Origin: Primulina eburnea
Lineage: Eukaryota > Streptophyta > Magnoliopsida > Lamiales > Gesneriaceae
Length of the DNA stretch: 64,000 nucleotides
NCBI RefSeq assembly: GCF_022965805.1
Contig: NC_133102.1
Location: 11,824,485-11,888,484 of the forward strand
Direction of reading: 5' to 3'
In this document: positions 35,128 through 47,149 of the stretch, piece after piece
How the letters are laid out: each line of letters opens with the position of its first letter
How positions within the stretch are numbered: position 1 is the first letter of the stretch
The notes under the pieces: model-generated
Seen by the model: only the letters and a program-made list of their open reading frames with translations
The model's database searches: none
Told to the model about the DNA's origin: nothing
Translations under genes and position numbers: made by a program

Positions 35128-36176
35128 CGGTGATAAGGGTCGTGTCTGCCTCTTCTTCAGCCTCCTCGGCATGCATAACATAATCTCGCCCCACATTAGG
35201 TGCTATCTTCTTTGGGAAATCAACAGCCTTGTGCCCCTCTTAGATGAAATATAAAGCACTCAGTAGTTCCCCACACACACTGTCCATAATGTAGGAGATT
35301 GCACTTATTTTACGGTGGTCCCTCTGCAGGTTTCGGTACTCCATCAGGTTGTGGTGGCTTTAGTGGTCTTGGCTTCTTTACTTGACCTTGGGGATTTGGT
35401 GGCCCTTGAGGTCTAGGAGGTCGCGTGTATGGCTTTTTATTTGGCTGAGAATTATTTTGTTTTTGCTGTCTCTTGCGCTGCATCTCAAAGTCGATGTCCT
35501 TCAAAGATTGCTCAGATTGAAATGCATAAGTAGTAGCAGCAGCATAATCCAAGGGACGCATCATCATCACGTTGTGTCGTATGGTAGGTCGTAGACCATC
35601 CATGAAGTGTCTAAGATTCTCCGCAGCATCCCTCGCAATAAGGGGTACAAAGTGGCAACCCCTATCAAATTTCCTCACAAATTTAGCAACAGTTGAGTCT
35701 CCCTGACGGAGGCTCATAAACTCCCTCTGCAATCGCCCTCTAACATCAGTAGTGAAGTACTTCTCATAAAATATCTCTTTGAATCGAGCCCAAGTAAGTG
35801 TAGCAAGATTAATACCCTGCTCAGCTCATTCCCACCATAAAGAAGCGTCATCCCTAAACATGTTAGTAGCACACCTCACATGATCAACATCCCCCATGTT
35901 CAAATAACGAAAATGCACCTCAAGTGCTCGAATCCATGCCTCCGCAGCAAACGGGTCTGTGGTGCCAGAAAATTTCTTTGGCCCTAGCCTCCGGAACTGA
36001 TCATAAATATCATGTTTTGGCCTAGGAGCCTTGTGTAAGTGGTGCTCAAAGAAACTAGCCATACCCTCCAATGCACGAGTAGCAGGATCCTCATTAGGAG
36101 GCGGGGGTGCATTACCATAACGATCCTCGGGAATCTCAGTCTGCCTATCAGTACAAGATGTGCGTCTAGGATGCAT
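35128..36176 (-). pseudogene. G1 gag
   Basis: Start chosen at ATG 36176 (MHPRRTSCTD); an in-frame ATG at 36215 is possible. Retrotransposon gag core: LGPKKFSGTTDPFAAEAWI, RYLNMGDVDHVRCATNMF, SLWWE, then after a stop AEQGINLATLTWARFKEIFY, GDSTVAKFVRKFDRG and MDGLRPTIRHNVM. Next comes a basic, Pro/Gln-rich stretch (35480-35310) and a degraded zinc knuckle (HYGQCVWGTTECFIF, with one Cys replaced by Phe) near 35260. Defects: TGA for Gly after SLWWE near 35826, a stop at 35310 and a frameshift in the knuckle. The end, EEAEEEADTTLITG, abuts the intron-like segment. Gag would form the particle and bind RNA. Confidence 0.85.
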
Positions 36177-36445
36177 TATATCCGAACGTTTTCCAAATTC
36201 TAACGTAACCAACATGTATTTAATCTAATTTTTCTAATAATGCAACGTATCCTAATTCATTTTAGCAATTTTAAGCATATAAAACATGTATTCTTGTAAA
36301 GCTATTAAACATGAGACATAGACATATATTTCACATAATCATGCATGTAACATCATAAAAATCATATAAAGCATATAAAATTACAAATTTGAGGCTTGAC
36401 GACTGAGCTTCTCTGCACTGTCGGTGGCACAACCCTTTACAGGAA
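36177..36445 (-). other. G1 5' untranslated region
   Basis: AT-rich sequence between primer binding site and gag start. No gene or other motif seen. Confidence 0.6.
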
Positions 36446-36468
36446 CATTGCTCTAATACCAACTGAAA
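36446..36468 (-). other. Primer binding site of G1
   Basis: Plus strand attgctctaataccaactga lies next to the LTR at 36469; minus strand reads ttggtattagagc, one base from the initiator-Met complement. Confidence 0.8.
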
Positions 36469-39306
36469 TGTCAACTACTCATTTTCTTAAAAACTACTTA
36501 AATTTTTATTTTTTTAACCTCCCATAAATCGGCCGATACATAAATATATATATTTATTAAATATTTTGCACCATTTACAAATTAAACAACTAACTATATT
36601 TGAAAACCAAAGAAAATAGTTCAAAACATAAAAACGCCAATCGTTTGCATATCTAAACTTAGAAAAATTGCTGAAACAGTCCACCTCTCAAAAATCACTC
36701 AAAAGCATAATAAAAGTCGTAAACGTATCTCTAACATAATCCTAAAAACGATAAATCATAAACATAAGACAAGTGCGGAAAACTAACACTGGTCCTCGAG
36801 TTATGTGCACCTTCAGTCCAATCAAATCAACTATCAAGACCTCCATTATCATTATTATCAGAATCACCTGCATCAATCACACCTAGTGAGTCTAAAAACT
36901 CAGCAAATCATAATCTTGCTAACAAGTAATACACATACAGATCACATGTAACAGTGAAAATACTTTTACGTAAAATAACATTTTCATGATCATGCATAAA
37001 CTTAAACATACACATTTTCATATTATCGTAAACTTATTCATATTCATCATAAACATATTGTGACTTTTGTATTCATCATATTCATATACATATTCATTTT
37101 CATTGAATTCAGATTGTTAATTGTGACTTTCATATTCTTATTCGTATTGGGGCGATGAATCCATCTAAATGTAACCACAGTACTGGACGACATGGACATC
37201 AACGTCACTCTCACCTGTCAACTGAGCCTTGGTCTACGTATTAACATATCATCGTATCATTGTATCCGTGTATTTGTCACAATTACTTCACTTCCTTCAA
37301 CATTTCGTGTTTTCATCACTTATAAAAATTTAAAATGCATATAACGTTTTTCATTTATACCAAGCATGCAACATATCTTTTAACGTTATCGTTCATCATA
37401 AAATTCCATAAACATGCAAAACAATCATATTAACATATAAAATAGCCTTCAAAACACTATCATGACATTTACTAATTTTCGAGTGTAAAATTACCGTTTT
37501 ACCCCTAGACGTAAAATTTCACGTTTTTGACATTTCCTTATTTCCATTGACTCTAGAATATCCCAAATAATTATTTAAGCTTAAATTAATGTTACCACAA
37601 TTTATTTAGCTTAAATTCTATGTTTTCAGTTATTCCTTAATTATTCATTTTTAATGCGTTTTAATCCCGAATTAATTCAAACTTTAATATAAAATTCCTA
37701 AATTAAAAACTTAGACTTTTTATATTATTTTAGCCCTCGTGAACCATGACTCGTCCCCCGTGAGCCATGTTTCGAAATTTTTAACCTTTGAAAAACCCTA
37801 AATCGAACCAACCCAAAACCCTTGAGCCCTCTTCGATTTGTACCGAGCTCGAACCGAAGGCACAACATCAGATTTATATGAATATGGTTCCAATTTGTTT
37901 GTGTGCTGTTTCCAGCCCTCTCTTGGACTCTCGTGAACCCTTAGACCCCTAGGACCTGACCCCAAGCTCTAACCGAAGGCACAACATCAGATGCAAGCTC
38001 TCGGCCGAGACTCCTCAATGACAAGGACTCCTCGAATCACGCCTAGGACTCTAGCCGATGAACCAGCCCCTGAACCAGAACCTTGTGCACTCTCTTAGGA
38101 CCCTAAGGACTTATCCTAGCCCAGCCCAAAGCCCCCTGGCCGAGCCTACAAACACTGCGCGCTGCTACACCCATGCGAGACTTCCCTCGGTGCTTTAGGA
38201 CTCCTCCCCAGCCGTGACCCTCAAGTCCTAGCATGGCTAGGACTCCTTCCCTGACCCAAACCAAGCCCCAACCGTGACCCAAGCCAAGCCATGGAAACAA
38301 AACCCTTGAACCGAGCCCTTTGATCAACAAAACGTGAAGATGGTTCCAGTTTGTTTGTGTGCGTTTGCAGCATGTTTGTGTTTGTTCTAGGACTCTTAAA
38401 ATTGTGTAAAACAATGCCATTTCAACTCATAATCATGGAAGCCCCTTATATACGTGTAAATCATGATTTTGGATCAAAACAAATGCTTTAAAATTTCACA
38501 CATGATGCATAAACGAAAATATTCAAAGGTGCAACTTGTTTTTCATTGAAAACAAAACTAAATAAATACTATGGTGTGATGGATGAGTAAAGGAAAGAAT
38601 ATGGCGTGCCTTTGTGTAATTACGCACGAAAACGTTCTAGAGATTCGAGGGACGGTGACGTAGAAGACCCTATGCTATTTTTCCTTCAAAAATCGTGGCT
38701 TTCCTACTTGAATACGTGCATGTGTGCGTGTGTTTGGTTGAGGAGAAAGAGTTTGAAGGGTTAAGGGGAGTGGGGCGTGGATTTTGGGGTTATGGGGTAG
38801 GTTTTAGGCTAATAAATAATTATTTAGAACACTAACAATGGCATATGCTCATTAAAAAAGTTAATTAGGCCCAATAAACCCATTAGTTCTAATAAAATTA
38901 TTTCGTGTAGAAAAGTTTGTGAAATTATTAGCTGAGTTGTCAAAATGTTCGTATTTTTGTTGAAAAATCCAACACGGATAAAAATTACGTCCCGTCGTAT
39001 AAAATCACCTCAAAACTCCTTATTTTGAAAAATAATAAAAAGCATCAACAATATTTTAAATAATTTAAAAAAAATTATTTAATAAAATTATTTTCCATTT
39101 TTCAGCTCTCTCGGTCTCCGTTCCTTGATCGCAACTCGAATAACCCTTGAAATATATTTTAATGCATTTAAGTATAAAAACTACTAAAACATCATACAAA
39201 CATATCACATAATCAATTTTGCAATTAAAATCAATTAATTAACTATTTTCCATATTCCCTAGATTTGCATGCAGTTAGATTACGTCATCTTAATTTTGGA
39301 CCTTAC
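36469..39306 (-). repeat. G1 5' LTR
   Basis: 2838 bp from tgtcaactactc to ggaccttaca. Homologous over its length to 4100-8395 and holds the empty site for the solo LTR found there. Many substitutions and indels separate the two LTRs, so G1 is old. The ORF 38103-38420 is an LTR artefact. Confidence 0.85.
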
Positions 39307-39311
39307 AGCAA

Positions 39312-39624
39312 AACCATTGAATGTCCTGAGCCGGCCAAAGAATGACATTCATTAAATGAACAATGAATAGCTATTTCATGAAGCGGTTTGGAATCTTAGA
39401 GCAGCCGGTTGGAAATCTTCTAGCGGTTGAAATTTTCTTCAAGTGAAATCTTCTAACGGTTGAAATCTCTTCAAGTTGCTGAGATGCTTTAGGTGGTTGA
39501 GCTCCAAGCGGTTTGAAGTGTTCATGTTATACAAAATAAATTGCGGTTGTTTTCCTGAAACAGTTAGGTGATGTTTTGATTTTGTCAATCACCAAAACTT
39601 TAGGGTAATAATAATTTCGTAACA
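39312..39624 (-). repeat. S1 3' LTR, right segment
   Basis: Continuation of 3101-4099 after the G1 insertion and its TSD copy gcaaa (39307-39311). Ends atttcgtaaca, followed by the PPT. Together the two parts give an LTR of about 1.31 kb. Confidence 0.75.
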
Positions 39625-39640
39625 ATTTCCCCCTTTTCGG
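39625..39640 (-). other. Polypurine tract of S1
   Basis: Plus strand atttcccccttttcggtg; minus strand accgaaaagggggaaat immediately before TGTTACGAAATT. Confidence 0.85.
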
Positions 39641-39789
39641 TGATGAGAAAACTCAGATGCAGAATTATACAACAATTTACATATAGTAAAGAAAACATAA
39701 TAAGAGAAAAAATTGTATTTCATTGATTGAATGAAATTACAAGATTTACAAAATACAAGCAATTTCATTAACCTATAAACATTGTGATT

Positions 39790-39949
39790 TAACCTTTCTT
39801 ATCTTCTTGAATATTCTTCTGTTCTTCAAGTTGTTTTTGCATTAAGGCTTCATCTGCTTTGGCGCGCTCTGCAACCCTTTTCCTAACAGCTTCTTCTGCT
39901 TTTTCAACTTCCATATGCCTCTCGCTTCCCCCCTTTTGACATCATCATG
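39790..39949 (-). pseudogene. C-terminal end of the S1 third ORF
   Basis: Minus-strand frame GGSERHMEVEKAEEAVRKRV, then AERAKADEALMQKQLEEQKN, ending at a stop near 39797. It is strongly charged, Ala/Glu/Lys-rich and looks like a coiled coil. Upstream it is interrupted at 39950 by S2; the preceding part lies at 47582-48480. About 150 bp of non-coding sequence follow before the PPT. An ORF after pol is usual in SIRE elements, where it is often called envelope-like, but nothing here shows a membrane protein. Confidence 0.55.
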
Positions 39950-40604
39950 TGTTGGAAACTTAATTTCGGAGTTTGAAAACTGAACGTGAAAAGGATGAAC
40001 AACTGATCAAGAAGACTAAGTGTAGCTGAACTAAAACAAATCGTAAACTGACAAGTTGCCCGAACTGAAGATTAGCGAATATTTAAGGCAACTGAATCAA
40101 GCTAACTGAATTACGTAGTCAACCAAATGATCATTTGGAACCGATCAATTAATCTACAATAAGCTAATCCTATCGGCTTTGTCAACTGATAAATCAGTTT
40201 GATATGTAATCAGTTAAGGAACGTAGCTATCAACCGACAATTGTAAAAGAGCAGAATGCAACGCATAGTGGGAACTCCGCATATCAGAAAAGTTACAGTG
40301 TACGATTGTCAGAAGTATGTTTACGTGGATATACAAAGGATATAAAGTTTCAAATGGATTTATTGTTATCGTTGGAAGAAAAGCCTATAAATAGCCGAGA
40401 AGATCAGCTGAGCAAAGTAACAAATGATCTAGAATCCATAATCTAGAAGCAAACTCTGCGCATATTCTTTTAGTTCTAAATCTCGCAAAAGCTCACGCTA
40501 TACATATATCACTAAACTTATTCATTTTTCGAAGGAGTTGAGAAAACCTTTAAGAGTTTATTCAATCCCCCTCCTAAACACTTCACTCCCAATCGATCAT
40601 AACA
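39950..40604 (+). repeat. S2 5' LTR, internally deleted
   Basis: 655 bp. Compared with the 3' LTR (about 1.05 kb without G3) it lacks the segment from after tatacatatatca to cactaaactta, corresponding to about 43720-47480. Otherwise closely similar. Confidence 0.85.
40386..40393 (+). promoter_or_regulatory. TATA box of the S2 5' LTR
   Basis: tataaata in gcctataaatagccgag; the 3' LTR has the same box at 43605-43612. Confidence 0.6.
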
Positions 40605-40620
40605 AGTGGTATCAAAGCTG
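40605..40620 (+). other. Primer binding site of S2
   Basis: agtggtatcaaagctg directly after the LTR, one base from the initiator-Met complement TGGTATCAGAGC. Confidence 0.85.
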
Positions 40621-40664
40621 TTTAATCTTGTTTCTGAATATTCCTACCTACCAAACTGATTACC

Positions 40665-40800
40665 ATGTCTTCCTTCAACAAAATTATAATGTTCTCCAGA
40701 GAAGAATTTGACGATTAGAATGCAGGCTCATCTAGCTGCACAAGATGATGACATGTGGTATGTTATCACTGACGAACCTATGAAAACAGTCCAAAGGCTT
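40665..40800 (+). pseudogene. S2 gag stub
   Basis: ATG at 40665 opens MSSFNKIIMFSREEFDD, then a stop. A shifted frame continues MQAHLAAQDDDMWYVITDEP, the same N-terminal gag segment as in S1 near 63390 (MQTHLAAPDNDMWYVITDGP). A few codons are missing between the two parts. After about 40800 gag ends without its capsid or zinc knuckle and third-ORF sequence begins, so a deletion removed the rest of gag and all of pol. Confidence 0.75.
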
Positions 40801-40879
40801 TGCGGTGCCAATCAGTTGTATTCCGAAGCACAACGGTTTGGTGGATGACTTTTATGAGAAGTCATCCTAGTACAAAGTC

Positions 40880-42962
40880 TTCTCTGCCAAAAATGTTCAG
40901 CCTCCGAAGACCAAGCTGGAAATATCTCCTGAGAAATTTGTCAAAATCAAGAAGGGGATTGGGATGCAAGCAGCTCCCACATTAGTCAAGAAACCAAGAA
41001 CTTGGCTAAGAAGAAGACAATCAAGAGGAAACTGATTGTCAGTGAGATTGATTCGGAGAAAACTTCTTCTCCGAAAATTTTGAGGAAGCCAAGGACTCAA
41101 AGAACCAAACCCGCAACTAATTTGGAGACCATCCCTGCTGACAGATTGAGGGAAACTGGAGCTTAATAGCCGATCAGTGCAATACCAATCTCGGAAGTTC
41201 CAGATGATTATTCAACTGAACAGTAGTTACTACCTCCAATTGATCACTCCAAGAAGACCATCACTGAATCTGGTAATAAGAACAAAATTGTTAGATAAAA
41301 TCACCATTGATCACCATCACTGGCCCAACCTCTCTACATTTTGCCAGACCAAAGGGAGTGGTGATTCGAGAAAAAGTGGATGCAACTGTTTCAGGGCTAA
41401 GCATTTGTCATGCCCTATCTGACCTGAAAGGTAAGGGCAAGATTAGAGAAGAGCCCAGACCAACCAACTCGATTCAAACTCATATTGATTTAATATGGGA
41501 AGAAATAAATAAGTTTTCTGAATCGAATTTGAAGACTTACAATGAATGGGTCAGATACAAGACTGAAGTGTTTGCCAAGCGACTGCAGAAGAAATCAGTT
41601 TTGAATAAATTCGTCGCTTTGGAAACTATTGTCCTGAGAATAGTCAAAACTGCAACAATCGTTCAGGCAATGGAGAGAAGGACTTACTTCTTTGATCTGA
41701 TGTGTGTTTAGAAGCTAGATCAAGTCATAGCCGAGTTACGCAAGAACTATGATCCCACCAGTCCAACTGCATTCAATGACAAAAAAGTTTTCGATCAGCT
41801 GGACACAAATCTTTTATCACTGCAGATGAAGTTCAAGGATTGACAAATGGGTCAAGAGCTTACTATTCCACCGAATTCCCAAAATTCTCTTTCAGAAGAG
41901 CAAGCTAAACAATCAAATCATCAGCCAGAGCCATCCCAAGAAGCAGTTGCTGAACCGACTGAACAAGAAACTACTACTTCTTCAAGATGCTCAACAATAA
42001 AATTCTGCTCTTCAATCTTCTCCTAAAGGTCCTAAACTCTACACTAAAGCTGAGTTATCACTGGCCAATATCGACGAAATCATACAATCAGTCGCTGCTG
42101 ATATCCAGTTGAATGTTCTAACTAGAGAAGCAGTTGAACTGACCTAGCTAACTAAACAACCAGCCTCATAGGCTATTTTGCAAGAAACTGAAGAACCAGT
42201 TCAGTCGCCTGCCATGACTGAACTGGTAGTTCTAGCTAAAGCTGAAGTGGCTCAGTTGCACTCGATTCCAACTGAAGTGCCAATTGAAGTATCAGTTGTT
42301 AGACCAACTGAAGAGTCTACCAGCTCAACTGTTGTTCCAACTTCCACTCCTCTAGAATTTCAAAGGGAATAAGTTACAGACATGGTTACCATTGCGACTG
42401 AATCAACCGATTAGGCCTTGGTGATTTTTAATGAAGAAGAAACGGAGCAAGAACAAGAATTCTCTGAAGCTTTGTCTCCTGAAATACCTATGGCTACTGA
42501 TTCAATGATAAAAGACATTCAGTCCAACCTTCTCCAGTTAGTTTCTTCTATTTCCGATATCAAGTCAACCCACCTGCTGCACACCTTGAAGATTGACTCT
42601 ATGAAGGAGAGCACAATGAAGAACCTGCATCAGGTCACAAAGGTTCACACTTCCTTATTTCTCAAGTTAGACCAATTGAAGAAAGACCGAGTTACAGTTC
42701 AAGCACATTTCCAGACTCAAGACATGTTCAAGAATCGCATTGAATTCTTTGAAACTGTAGTGACAAAGAAGAATGGATTTGATGCAAGAAAAAATAATGA
42801 ATTCCATACCTAATGTCACATCGGAAGTTCGCGCTTTATCCAGCAGAGTTTGTGAGTTTGAAAAAAAAATGGGAAGAGGTAGAATATCAGCAGAAGCTAT
42901 TCAAGAAAAGACCTAGTCAACTGACTGATGAAAGACCAGCCGATAAACGAGCTAAGCGTTGA
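40880..42962 (+). pseudogene. S2 third ORF (unknown function, SIRE-type)
   Basis: Broken by several stops and frameshifts. N-terminal part is Lys/Pro-rich (KKKTIKRKLIVSEIDSEK near 41020). The middle has ETYNEWV-like and YDPTSPTAFND-like stretches (41530-41790), then a long Gln/Thr/Glu/Pro-rich acidic region with recurring EEPVQS and TEVPIEV words (41860-42370). A C-terminal coiled-coil-like segment follows (SSISDIKSTHLLHTLKIDSM, then LKLDQLKKDRVTVQAHF, 42418-42813) and a basic end (PADKRAKR, stop at 42960). S3 at 48500-50010 carries the same order of parts, and S1 shows a related but diverged C-terminal part. I recognise no enzyme motif, signal peptide or membrane segment. Confidence 0.6.
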
Positions 42963-43143
42963 TGTAGTCCAGTTCAGTTAGAAGACAATCTTCATATTCA
43001 GTTGAGAAAATTTGGTAGACTTTGAGGATTATTATATTCTTTGTACACATATATACATTGAAAGAGTTGTTAATAAAAGATTATTTTATCTACAAAGATT
43101 TCAGTTTGATCAGTTCTTATATTCTAAGTTTTGTCAAACATAT

Positions 43144-43156
43144 AAAAGGGGGAAAT
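43144..43156 (+). other. Polypurine tract of S2
   Basis: aaaagggggaaat directly before the 3' LTR start tgttggaaac. Confidence 0.9.
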
Positions 43157-43784
43157 TGTTGGAAACTTAATTTCAGATTTTGACAAACTGAGCGTGAAAA
43201 GGATGAACAACTGATCAAGAAGACTAAGTGTAACTGAAATAAAACAAATTATAAACTGACAGTTGCCCGAATTGAAGATTAGTGCATATTTAAGGCACTG
43301 AATCAAGCTAACTGAATTACGTAGTCAATTGAATGATCAGTTGTAACTGATCAGTTAAACTACAATTAGTCGAGAGCAATCAGTTAATCAAATCGGCTTT
43401 GTGAACTGCAAATTATTTTGATACGTCATCAGTTAAGGAACGTAGCTATCAACCGACAATTTTACAAGAGTAGACTGCAACGCATAGTGGGAACTCCACA
43501 TATAAGAAAAGCTATAGTGTACGATCGTCAGAAGTATGTTGATGTGGCTATTCAATGGATATAAAGTTTCAAATGGATTTATTGTTACCGTTGGAAGTAA
43601 AGCCTATAAATAACTGAGAAGATCAGCTGAGCAAAAGAACAAGTGATCTAGAATCCGTAATCCAGAAGCAAACTCTGTGCATATTCTTTCAGTTCTAAAT
43701 CTCTCAAAAGCTCACGCTTAATATATATATTCATAGCATTCAAGGCTATACTTCGAGATTAAAAGCACAAACATTCACGACTGT

Positions 43785-45284
43785 TGTAGTGACCCGTTCC
43801 AGAATCACCTACTAATCAAAAACTAAGCATGCAATTAACCTAATTAACAATAATCAGAGATAACAGCGGAAAAGTCAACAACAAAACCGATTATACAACC
43901 CAATCGAAGTCTAGAATAACTCAAAATAAAATATCCAATACAACCATATCGAATCAAAACAATACCGATAAACTAAACCAACCCGCTACTCAACGTCCTC
44001 CTCCTGCTCCTCCTGAGCTGTCCAACCTGAGGCCTGCCCCGTGGGAATGGGGTGTCCAAGAATAAACAAAACCGAGGACGTGAGCGATAAGAACGCCCAG
44101 TACAAAAGCATGAGTATACAGACCTATATGAAATGCACATGCTATGATCATGATACCGGGGTAGTCAAGAAACAGGAATCACAAAGGATCTCAAAATGCT
44201 CAGTCTAGAGGCGCCAAGTGGATAGTGCCGCGCGGTCCAACCTCTGGGTCACTGCATCCACTACAAGACAGACGTGGACCTAAAATGTCCCGGACCACCG
44301 AAGCCCTCCCGACCCGTCGGCCACTGTGTACTCTCGGTGTCCATGCGTCCACAAGACAGGGCTGAGCGGCCCCAAGATATAGCTTATCTCGAAAGAGATA
44401 CAGCTCAACAGTAAGGCTATCTCGAAGGAGGTACGGCTCAACATGAAATGCAACGTGCAGTAATAAACGTGACAATATAGCATGCATCATATGACATATA
44501 TCAATGCACCACATAATCATGCAACACATATAAGAATGTATACTCAACCAGGATATCTCGGATAGTACTTTCGTACCTCTATCACAGCAAGCCTAGCCTT
44601 ACGCAACACCGCTAATCAGGTCTAGCACAAGCCTACGCATCAAAAGCATACTCAATCAATACTACCATGCTCGACTAGCAAAACCAGTACTCCCTAGTAC
44701 TACCAAAGGTTTAGGGTTTACCTTCGTCCGTCGACAGCCCTTTGATGTCGATTGCCTTGTAACTCAGGCGCCGCTACGCTACTACTCCTGGCAGCTCTTG
44801 GCTATCGCTCGACCAACAACTAACCCTAGAAACCTTCCAAACTCTCCAAAATGAGAGAAAACTCAAGAAATTGGCAAGTCAAAAATGAGAAATCCGAGCA
44901 CTATTTATAGGCCATGTTCGGATCCTCCGAACAACACTTCGGAACGTCCGAACGCTACGTGTCCATTGGCTCTTGACAGCTCATGATCGGATCCTCCGAT
45001 CATACACTTCGGACCGTCCGAACATGCACGTGTCCAGCTGCTCTTGACACCTCATGATCGGATCCACCGAACCTACACTTCGGAACGTCCGAACTCCCAC
45101 GTGTCGATCTACTCTTGACACCTAATGATCGGATCCACCGAACTCACTTCGGACCTTCCGAACTCTTCGGTGCTTCCGAACCATCTTCGGTCCGTCCGAT
45201 CATGACTCGGTCAAAATTACACATTAAACCTTCTTAATCACCATTAATCCGTTAATTACCCAATTTGGAATTCGGGCTACTACA
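43785..45284 (-). repeat. G3 3' LTR
   Basis: 1500 bp. Carries a TATA-like box (minus strand tataaata, 44902-44909) and the 70-bp array at 44924-45195. ORFs 44200-44547 are not supported as genes. Confidence 0.9.
44924..45195. repeat. About 70-bp tandem repeat, four units, with small hairpins, in the G3 LTR
   Basis: Units begin atg(t/a)tcggatcctccga, followed by cacttcgga(a/c)cgtccgaac, cacgtgtcc and ctcttgacacct. The words ttcgga and tccgaa make short inverted repeats within each unit; the last unit is partial. The second LTR has the same array at 46788-47060. It lies just upstream of the TATA-like box on the minus strand. Confidence 0.85.
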
Positions 45285-45648
45285 TTCTCCCCCCCTTAAA
45301 AAGATTTCGTCCTCGAAATCAAGGCAAGAGAATGAACAAAACGAAAATAACAACATCGTTACCCTCAAAATCTAAGGGACAACCCATCACTAGACGCTTG
45401 GCTAAAACCGAATGACCCATCGGAGTAGAAATGGAAAGAATGACATCTAGAGAAACATGCGGTAACTTATGACGCTTAACAAATCGTCCTGGTCACCCCA
45501 ACGACCTACACTTCCCTGACTACTCTCATCACCAAAGTGGTCAGCCATTGCTACAACAATAGAATGGGGAAACTAGTAAATTGGTCAACGGAAATCCCAA
45601 AACAGAAATCTATATCCCAAAATCGTATGCATGCTCTGATACCATAAA
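45285..45648 (-). other. G3 interior: PPT, primer binding site, no gene
   Basis: 364 bp. On the minus strand the primer binding site (tggtatcagagc) follows the 5' LTR, and the A/G tract ends at the 3' LTR. I see no open frame of note. Confidence 0.9.
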
Positions 45649-47149
45649 TGTAGTGACCCGTTCCAGAATCACCTACTAATCAAAAACTAAGCATGCAATT
45701 AACCTAATTAACAATAATCAGAGATAACAGCGGAAAAGTCAACAACAAAACCGATTATACAACCCAATCGAAGTCTAGAATAACTCAAAATAAAATATCC
45801 AATACAACCATATCGAATCAAAACAATACCGATAAACTAAACCAACCAGCTACTCAACGTCCTCCTCCTGCTCCTCCTGAGCTGTCCAACCTGAGGCCTG
45901 CCCCGTGGGAATGGGGTGTCCAAGAATAAACAAAACCGAGGACGTGAGCGATAAGAACGCCCAGTACAAAAGCATGAGTATACAGACCTATATGAAATGC
46001 ACATGCTATGATCATGATACCGGGGTAGTCAAGAAACAGGAATCACAAAGGATCTCAAAATGCTCAGTCTAGAGGCGCCAAGTGGATAGTGCCGCGCGGT
46101 CCAACCTCTGGGTCACTGCATCCACTACAAGACAGACGTGGACCTAAAATGTCCCGGACCACCGAAGCCCTCCCGACCCGTCGGCCACTGTGTACTCTCG
46201 GTGTCCATGCGTCCACAAGACAGGGCTGAGCGGCCCCAAGATATAGCTTATCTCGAAAGAGATACAGCTCAACAGTAAAGGCTATCTCGAAGGAGGTACG
46301 GCTCAACATGAAATGCAACGTGCAGTAATAAACGTGACAATATAGCATGCATCATATGACATATATCAATGCACCACATAATCATGCAACACATATAAGA
46401 ATGTATACTCAACCAGGATATCTCGGATAGTACTTTCGTACCTCTATCACAGCAAGCCTAGCCTTACGCAACACCGCTAATCAGGTCTAGCACAAGCCTA
46501 CGCATCAAAAGCATACTCAATCAATACTACCATGCTCGACTAGCAAAACCAGTACTCCCTAGTACTACCAAAGGTTTAGGGTTTACCTTCGTCCGTCGAC
46601 AGCCCTTTGATGTCGATTGCCTTGTAACTCAGGCGCCGCTACGCTACTACTCCTGGCAGCTCTTGGCTATCGCTCGACCAACAACTAACCCTAGAAACCT
46701 TCCAAACTCTCCAAAATGAGAGAAAACTCAAGAAATTGGCAAGTCAAAAATGAGAAATCCGAGCACTATTTATAGGCCATGTTCGGATCCTCCGAACAAC
46801 ACTTCGGAACGTCCGAACGCTACGTGTCCATTGGCTCTTGACAGCTCATGATCGGATCCTCCGATCATACACTTCGGACCGTCCGAACATGCACGTGTCC
46901 AGCTGCTCTTGACACCTCATGATCGGATCCACCGAACCTACACTTCGGAACGTCCGAACTCCCACGTGTCGATCAACTCTTGACACCTAATGATCGGATC
47001 CACCGAACTCACTTCGGACCTTCCGAACTCTTCGGTGCTTCCGAACCATCTTCGGTCCGTCCGATCATGACTCGGTCAAAATTACACATTAAACCTTCTT
47101 AATCACCATTAATCCGTTAATTACCCAATTTGGAATTCGGGCTACTACA
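45649..47149 (-). repeat. G3 5' LTR
   Basis: 1501 bp, nearly identical to 43785-45284. TATA-like box at 46767-46774 (minus strand). Confidence 0.9.

Larger units (their letters stand above)
4100..39306 (-). mobile_element. G1: Ty3/gypsy retrotransposon (long-LTR, Tekay/Del-like) with nested insertions
   Basis: LTRs at 4100-8395 and 36469-39306 share both ends and internal blocks. The outer flanks are gcgaa (4095-4099) and gcaaa (39307-39311), a 5-bp TSD with one mismatch, lying in the S1 3' LTR. The polypurine tract at 8396 and the primer binding site near 36446 fix the minus orientation. Gag and protease are at 36176-33901; RT, RNase H and part of integrase are at 11165-8905. They are separated by solo LTR A (11171-33895). 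The integrase core is deleted. The long LTRs fit Tekay/Del chromoviruses, which is inference. Confidence 0.85.
43785..47149 (-). mobile_element. G3: short non-autonomous LTR element with 1.5-kb LTRs and a 364-bp interior
   Basis: Perfect TSD actgt (43780-43784, 47150-47154). LTRs 43785-45284 and 45649-47149, tgtagtgacccg to gctactaca. The interior holds a polypurine tract (plus strand ttctcccccccttaaaaag at 45285) and a primer binding site (gctctgataccataaa, 45633-45648), which give the minus orientation. No ORF between them. I noticed three differences between the LTRs (near 43985/45847, one A indel near 44415/46278, and near 45113/46974). Confidence 0.95.

Noticed and set aside
44200..44547. 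115-codon Cys-rich minus-strand ORF, repeated at 46064-46348
   Set aside because: Lies in the G3 LTR; a one-base indel between LTRs changes the frame with no sign of constraint.
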